64,000 nt of DNA from Dyadobacter luticola (GTDB taxonomy: Bacteria > Bacteroidota > Bacteroidia > Cytophagales > Spirosomataceae): the NCBI RefSeq assembly GCF_005860805.1, contig NZ_VCEJ01000005.1:496001-560000 (forward strand). Direction: 5' to 3'. A program made the position numbers and the translations under genes. The notes under the pieces are model-generated. The model searched no databases, was not told the origin of the DNA, and saw nothing but the letters and a program-made list of their open reading frames with translations. Positions 59,830 through 64,000 of this stretch are shown one piece after another. Each line of letters begins with the position of its first letter. Positions within the stretch are counted from its first letter, which is position 1.

Positions 59830-60726
59830 TTACCCTCTGGGATGAAATTCCGTGACCACCTGCCTTAAATAATCCCGATCGAGGTGGGTGTAGATTTCGG
59901 TGGTGGTGATGGATTCATGGCCCAGCATTTCCTGGACGGCACGGAGGCTGGCGCCACCTTCTATTAAATGTGTCGCGAAAGAATGCCGGAATGTGTGGGG
60001 GCTGACATTTTTGGAGATACCTGCCTTTTCTGCCAGATCTTTAATGATTAAGAATATCATAACCCGCGTTAGCTGGCCGCCTCGACGGTTCAGGAACACA
60101 ATGTCTTCACTGTCTTTTTTCGGAGCGATTTCCGTCCGGACGTGGTCGAGATATAACCTTGTATATTTTATCGCTTCCTGGCCAATCGGCACCAGGCGTA
60201 CTTTGTCCCCTTTTCCTAAAATCCGGATAAAACCGATGTCGAAGTAGCAATGTGTGATCAGCAGGCCGGTAAGTTCAGAAACGCGCAGGCCGGAGCTGTA
60301 CAACACTTCGATGATCGCCCGGTTGCGGGTGCCCTCCGGTGTGGAGTGGTCGACCGCGGCGAGCATCGATTCGATTTCTTCGTAGGAAAGTACGTCCGGT
60401 AATTTGCGGGGCAAGCGGGGAGATTCGAGCAGCTCCGTCGGATCTTCGGTAATTTCATTTTCCAGTAAAAGATACTTGAAAAATGCCTTGATCCCCGACA
60501 ACATTCTGGCCTGTGAATGTGCGGATAAGCCCAGCTCCGCCAGGTATCTGAGAAACGCGCTCAGGTGCTTCTCTTCAATTTTCGCGGGCGGTAAATCAAT
60601 TTTTGCCAGGTCCACAAATTCTGCCAGCTTTTCAACATCCCGCACATACGCCTCTACCGAATTGCCCGATAACGAGCGTTCCAGGCGCAGGTAATTTTTG
60701 AAATGTTTGATGTAGCTTTGCCACAT
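59830..60726 (-). CDS. xerD: Site-specific tyrosine recombinase XerD
   Basis: 298 residues, the standard length. The N-terminal SAM-like core-binding domain (1-100) is followed by the catalytic domain with Arg148 (GLRVSEL), Lys172 (LGKGDKVRL), His244 and Arg247 (HTFRHSFATHL), His270 (LGHESITTTEIY) and Tyr279. All six residues are present. XerC/XerD resolve chromosome dimers at dif with FtsK. Its place beside aroQ, not an integrase-type context, supports a housekeeping role. Confidence 0.94.
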   Translation of the reverse strand: MWQSYIKHFKNYLRLERSLSGNSVEAYVRDVEKLAEFVDLAKIDLPPAKIEEKHLSAFLRYLAELGLSAHSQARMLSGIKAFFKYLLLENEITEDPTELLESPRLPRKLPDVLSYEEIESMLAAVDHSTPEGTRNRAIIEVLYSSGLRVSELTGLLITHCYFDIGFIRILGKGDKVRLVPIGQEAIKYTRLYLDHVRTEIAPKKDSEDIVFLNRRGGQLTRVMIFLIIKDLAEKAGISKNVSPHTFRHSFATHLIEGGASLRAVQEMLGHESITTTEIYTHLDRDYLRQVVTEFHPRG

Positions 60727-60761
60727 AGAGACGATACCAGCGAATTTTAAATGTTATTCAA

Positions 60762-61175
60762 ATGAAGAAGATACTGATCCTCAACGGCCCGAATTTAAAT
60801 CTTTTAGGCAAGCGCGAACCCGGCGTCTACGGCAATCAGTCATTTGAAGATTATTTCGAAACATTAAAAGGTAACTTTCCCGAAATAGAGCTGCATTATT
60901 TTCAGTCGAACCACGAGGGGGCGCTGATCGATAAAATCCATGAAGTTGGATTTACCTTCGATGGCATCATTATTAATGCTGGCGGGTTTAGTCATACTTC
61001 CGTCGCGCTGGCCGATGCCCTGTCTTCGGTGACGACACCAGCGGTGGAAGTGCACATTTCCAACATTCACGCCCGCGAAGCATTCCGTCACCACAGTTAC
61101 ATTACGTCGAGGTCAAAAGGAATGATCTGCGGATTAGGGCTGAGAGGTTATGAATTGGCAGTCAGGTACTTTTAA
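60762..61175 (+). CDS. aroQ: 3-Dehydroquinate dehydratase, type II
   Basis: 137 residues, the short dodecameric type II form. LNGPNLNLLGKREPGVYG contains Tyr23 and Arg18 of the active site, FQSNHEGALIDKIHE, IINAGGFSHTSVALADAL and HISNIHAREAFRHHS with catalytic His103 follow. It dehydrates 3-dehydroquinate in the shikimate pathway. It is divergent from xerD with only 35 bases between the two starts, so the promoters must be packed tightly. Confidence 0.96.
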   Translation: MKKILILNGPNLNLLGKREPGVYGNQSFEDYFETLKGNFPEIELHYFQSNHEGALIDKIHEVGFTFDGIIINAGGFSHTSVALADALSSVTTPAVEVHISNIHAREAFRHHSYITSRSKGMICGLGLRGYELAVRYF

Positions 61176-61181
61176 TTTTAT

Positions 61182-63680
61182 CTACCTAAAAACCGCATTG
61201 CTAAAAAGTATCTTCCCATTATAAAGCATCGCGCGGAAAACGGGGTCTTCCATGAGGTAGATCACCTGACCGCGTCCCATTTCCTGCACGCCGTGAACTA
61301 GGGTATTTTTTAGTTTTCCTGACATTTTGCTTCCGACAAAACCGGCTTTATAGCCAGTCTCCGTCAGGTATCCCACATTCCAGCCGTCTTTCAGATATTC
61401 CCTTTCATAAGCATCGCGTACGAGCGTAACATATTCGTCACCAAGCCCGAAGGATAGCGGATGCGTTTTGTCCATCGTTAGCTGGTACATACTTCCCGGC
61501 GAAGTGTCGCTGGCATCTTCACGTTCCTGGTCGCCGTATTTCTTGAAAAAGCCGGCATCTTTCTTTTTGTCGGATGATTTTTTGGAAAGGTCAAATCCGG
61601 ATTTGTTCAGAAATGCATCCGTGGCACTTTCCATCGCGATGATCTTGCCACCATTTTTTACCCAGCCTTGCAGCATTTCGAGCTGTTTCTCGCCGAGAAT
61701 GTCACCATATCTTCCGTCAGGGAGGATGAGCACATCCACTTCGCCCCAGGGCACTGAGGATAATTTCGATCCGTTTACAACCGTCAGTGGATATTTGATC
61801 TGCTGCTCGAAATAATGCCAGACCGCGCCGAATGCCGTCGCGGAAATACCTTCGCCGCTTACTACCACCACTTTCGGATTTTTCAATGCAGCAATGTGGT
61901 CGTCTCCAAAATCGGCACCGGAAGTAACCATACCTGATTTTACAGGCGTCAGTTTTACAAAATGTTTGGTAGCAATGCTGGTTACAAGCTTGTCAAAATC
62001 CGCGCGCTCATTTCCTTTTTTGGTGATAATCAATGTTCCCGCGTCGAATTTGGCATTATCTATTTCAAAAGGCACATTGGAAGATTTTACCAGCAAACCA
62101 TTTTTCAACAGTTCCGCCAAAAATACCGCATCTTCTACCTCCGACCAGCGCGCCAGATAAGCGTAAGGAGCAAAATTCGGGACAGGGTTTTCAATTTTTT
62201 CAGGCTGGTAGGCCGCAGGTGCCAGTTTTTCTTTTAGACCATACGCTTTCAACCCAAAAACGTAGGAGAGGCCCCAGCTCGTCACATCATAGGTAACGGA
62301 ATCTTCCAGCACAGGTTTTGGCTCAAAAAGTACCCGCAGCAAATTGGACTTAGGCTGGTAGGCGCTGATCAGCAAATCATTATTTTCGATTTTTACAGAT
62401 TCATCCACAGAATTAAAAAGCTCCGTGCCTTTGGTATTGACCGCTTTTCCTGAAATTCCATAAGTAATTCCCTGCTTGGTCAGCCAGTCCGCAAACGACC
62501 GGATCCGCTCTTCGTGGCCTTTTGTTTTTACCACATAGGTTTTAAATGCGCCTGCCGGAGCTTTTGCAGCATTATCATGGTATTTGATAAATTCAGAAAC
62601 GATTTTTTCTTTCTGGGAAAGTACCGCTTCCAATGTTGCCAGACTGGTAGCATAATGATGCGAAATGCGGCTTGCGAGCGTGAGGGTATCATGCTCTTCT
62701 TTCCGCTCGATGCCCAATCCGGCCCGGCCGCCGCCGCCTTGCTCATAAGTGACTCCCACTGCACCATTTAATGTTGGCCAGGTATCGCCATAGCTGGGGT
62801 AAAAGAGGTCGTAATTGTATTTGGTAAAATAGGCCCAGTTGTTTTTATCAAAATATTTGGCGCAATACTTTCCAATGAGGTCATTAAACTCACGCTGCCA
62901 GGCAGTTATATCTTTATGATAAGGCTTCGCAGCAGGCGGGAAATAGTAGCTCCTCGAAGGTCCCATTTCGTGAAAATCCGCATGAAAGTGTGGCATCCAC
63001 TGATTATATAAAGCAATTCTTTCCTGCGTTTCTTTCTGCGTCTGCCATGCCCAGTCGCGGTTTAAGTCAAATAAATAATGATTGAACCTGCCGCCTGGCC
63101 AGGGCTCGTCGTGCTCCAAACCGAATGTGGTGACATCGGGCACTGCATTTTGCACACGGTTGTACCATTGTGAATAGCGGTCGTAACCATCCGGGTTAAT
63201 GCACGGATCGATCATAATCACCATGTTTTTCAGGAAATCCTGGGTCAGCGCATTGTCCTTATTAAGTAGCTCATAAAGCACTTTCATGCTCGTGTTTGCC
63301 GAAACCGACTCATTTCCATGTACATTATAACTCAACCAGACGATCGGCGGCACGCTAGCGTCGGGTTTGCCCGCCAACATTCCAATACTTTTTAAATGAT
63401 TTTCGCGGATGCCGGGCAGCTTGGCGATGTTTTCAGGAGACGAAATAAATGCGATCATCAGCGGCCGGCCTTCATTGGTGGACCCGTATTGCACGAGTTT
63501 CATCCGGTCCTGATTTTGTGTTTGCAGCAAATTAAAATATTGAACGATCTGACTATGAAAGGCAAATTTGCTTCCCAGGGGAAATCCAAGGTGCTGATCG
63601 GGGGTAGTATTTTGGGCTAAAACGGAATGGCAGGATAACAGAAAAAAGAGAAAGCGGATATTTTTAAGCATGAGCAACAT
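61182..63680 (-). CDS. Secreted M14 family zinc carboxypeptidase-like protein, 832 residues
   Basis: Signal peptide (IRFLFFLLSCHSVLAQ, cleavage near 23; ATG 63680 or 63671). The M14 zinc site is HxxE in SYNVHGNESV (His121, Glu124) and the second His in PHFHADFHEMGPS (about 238-242), with the catalytic Glu in GVTYEQGGGGRAG (about 310). Typical carboxypeptidases are about 400 residues; the remaining 400 include a second domain with IATKHFVKLTPVKSGMV and a flavodoxin/GATase1-like VDVLILPDGRYGDILGEKQL plus KNGGKIIAMESA. Large secreted peptidases of this type are common in Bacteroidota and digest proteins or peptidoglycan peptides. A -7 element lies at 63707-63700. Confidence 0.88.
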   Translation of the reverse strand: MLLMLKNIRFLFFLLSCHSVLAQNTTPDQHLGFPLGSKFAFHSQIVQYFNLLQTQNQDRMKLVQYGSTNEGRPLMIAFISSPENIAKLPGIRENHLKSIGMLAGKPDASVPPIVWLSYNVHGNESVSANTSMKVLYELLNKDNALTQDFLKNMVIMIDPCINPDGYDRYSQWYNRVQNAVPDVTTFGLEHDEPWPGGRFNHYLFDLNRDWAWQTQKETQERIALYNQWMPHFHADFHEMGPSRSYYFPPAAKPYHKDITAWQREFNDLIGKYCAKYFDKNNWAYFTKYNYDLFYPSYGDTWPTLNGAVGVTYEQGGGGRAGLGIERKEEHDTLTLASRISHHYATSLATLEAVLSQKEKIVSEFIKYHDNAAKAPAGAFKTYVVKTKGHEERIRSFADWLTKQGITYGISGKAVNTKGTELFNSVDESVKIENNDLLISAYQPKSNLLRVLFEPKPVLEDSVTYDVTSWGLSYVFGLKAYGLKEKLAPAAYQPEKIENPVPNFAPYAYLARWSEVEDAVFLAELLKNGLLVKSSNVPFEIDNAKFDAGTLIITKKGNERADFDKLVTSIATKHFVKLTPVKSGMVTSGADFGDDHIAALKNPKVVVVSGEGISATAFGAVWHYFEQQIKYPLTVVNGSKLSSVPWGEVDVLILPDGRYGDILGEKQLEMLQGWVKNGGKIIAMESATDAFLNKSGFDLSKKSSDKKKDAGFFKKYGDQEREDASDTSPGSMYQLTMDKTHPLSFGLGDEYVTLVRDAYEREYLKDGWNVGYLTETGYKAGFVGSKMSGKLKNTLVHGVQEMGRGQVIYLMEDPVFRAMLYNGKILFSNAVFR

Positions 63681-63699
63681 ATTAGTGGACGCCTGAACC

Positions 63700-63707
63700 C
63701 AAATTTA
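63700..63707 (-). promoter_or_regulatory. -7 element of the M14 peptidase gene
   Basis: The minus strand reads TAAATTTG, a match to TAnnTTTG, 20 bases before the ATG at 63680. Confidence 0.45.
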
Positions 63708-63819
63708 GAAAGTTGACAGAATTTAATGTTATCTGAATTGGGATAAAAAACTTTTTGAAATTAAAGTCGCTGAGAATGAATAGGTAAGAAAATATCTTCA
63801 TTTTATTTCAATCTGATAG

Positions 63820-63850
63820 TTGCAATTTAGAAATCGACCGTGCATCTTTG
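63820..63850 (+). promoter_or_regulatory. tRNA-Glu promoter
   Basis: TTG at 63820-63822, 20 bases, then CATCTTTG at 63843-63850, one base off TAnnTTTG. Transcription would start near 63857, about 68 bases before the tRNA. A CGTTTTC/GAAAACG palindrome (63856-63870) sits at the start of the leader. Confidence 0.65.
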
Positions 63851-63924
63851 CACCACGTTTTCGGAAAACGGAAGCGAAAAGTGAAAGAAAGTGTTGAAAA
63901 AACGCGCGAAGTAGGAGACCAGTC

Positions 63925-63996
63925 GGCCCATTCGTCTAGCGGTTAGGACACGACCCTTTCACGGTTGAAACAGGGGTTCGATTCCCCTATGGGTCA
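63925..63996 (+). tRNA. tRNA-Glu (anticodon UUC)
   Basis: A full cloverleaf can be folded. The acceptor arms GGCCCAT (63925-63931) and ATGGGTC (63989-63995) pair with one G-U, the anticodon stem CGACC/GGTTG encloses loop CTTTCAC with anticodon TTC, and the T arm is AGGGGTTCGATTCCCCT-like (CAGGGGTTCGATTCCCCTA). Discriminator A at 63996; CCA is not encoded. It resembles other bacterial glutamate tRNAs. Further RNA genes may lie beyond the window edge. Confidence 0.95.
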
Positions 63997-64000
63997 CAAA

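Noticed and set aside
59830..60726. XerD-like gene as an integrase of a mobile element
   Set aside because: Length, catalytic set and the aroQ neighbour fit housekeeping XerD; no attachment repeats or cargo are seen.
63925..63996. tRNA-Glu as an integration site
   Set aside because: No integrase beside it and no copy of the tRNA 3' end noticed elsewhere in the window.

Overview
The window looks like a chromosomal segment of a Bacteroidota bacterium, most probably a Cytophagales member close to Dyadobacter (genus is inference from protein style and roughly 50% GC; phylum is firmer). Supporting signs are the Bacteroidota promoter type (TTG, 19-20 bases, TAnnTTTG) seen before tetR, a redoxin gene, metH and tRNA-Glu; FecI/FecR-type regulation; many secreted proteins and lipoproteins; and start codons mostly without a strong Shine-Dalgarno site. 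No rRNA operon, IS element, prophage or CRISPR array is visible. Coding density is high.

Layout. 1-9.4 kb: start of a DEAD-box helicase, a secreted serine hydrolase, a DUF2911 protein, a sugar-dehydrogenase-like lipoprotein, an autoregulated TetR gene, fabF, a Cof-type phosphatase, an outer-membrane barrel, an EamA transporter and a UbiA-like protein. 9.4-15.1 kb: M28 and M17 aminopeptidases, an ATP-grasp enzyme, a VapBC-like pair and a lipoprotein. 15.1-21.7 kb: a uronate (pectin) utilisation locus, the operon kduI-kdgF-uxaB-NTF2 with a divergent LacI regulator and a GH31 glycosidase. 21.8-30.4 kb: an atypical redoxin, a methionine-type aminotransferase, a LolE-type permease, nadE, a RelE/ParE-like pair, an ECF sigma/FecR pair and a VanX-type dipeptidase. 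30.4-40.7 kb: a PspC/LiaF-like envelope-stress operon, a TrpF-like protein without the catalytic Cys, a DUF4160/DUF2442 pair, a 2-hydroxyacid dehydrogenase-galK-galM operon, a HEAT protein, fumC, a NagB-like isomerase and another toxin-antitoxin pair.

41.1-46.1 kb holds the most interesting locus: SGNH protein, NodU/SxtI-type O-carbamoyltransferase, second membrane SGNH protein, a 49-residue DUF5989/SxtK-like protein and an SxtJ-like membrane protein, all on one strand and closed by a strong terminator. The two small membrane proteins match partners that accompany the carbamoyltransferase SxtI in saxitoxin clusters, but here there is no toxin biosynthesis gene. I infer a membrane-linked decoration module (carbamoylation plus esterase/acyl chemistry) acting on a glycan or lipid.

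46-64 kb: ppx, an ECF sigma factor with an anti-sigma/beta-barrel hybrid, an Lrp regulator divergent from metH, an NTF2-like protein behind a tiny upstream ORF, a CNT nucleoside transporter, BrkB-type membrane protein, sppA, sixA, a small membrane protein, xerD, aroQ, a large M14 metallopeptidase and tRNA-Glu(UUC) at the right edge.

Many regulatory features can be read: about a dozen hairpin terminators, several promoters, and inverted repeats placed on promoters (tetR, the VanX-type gene, the kduI/lacI divergence).
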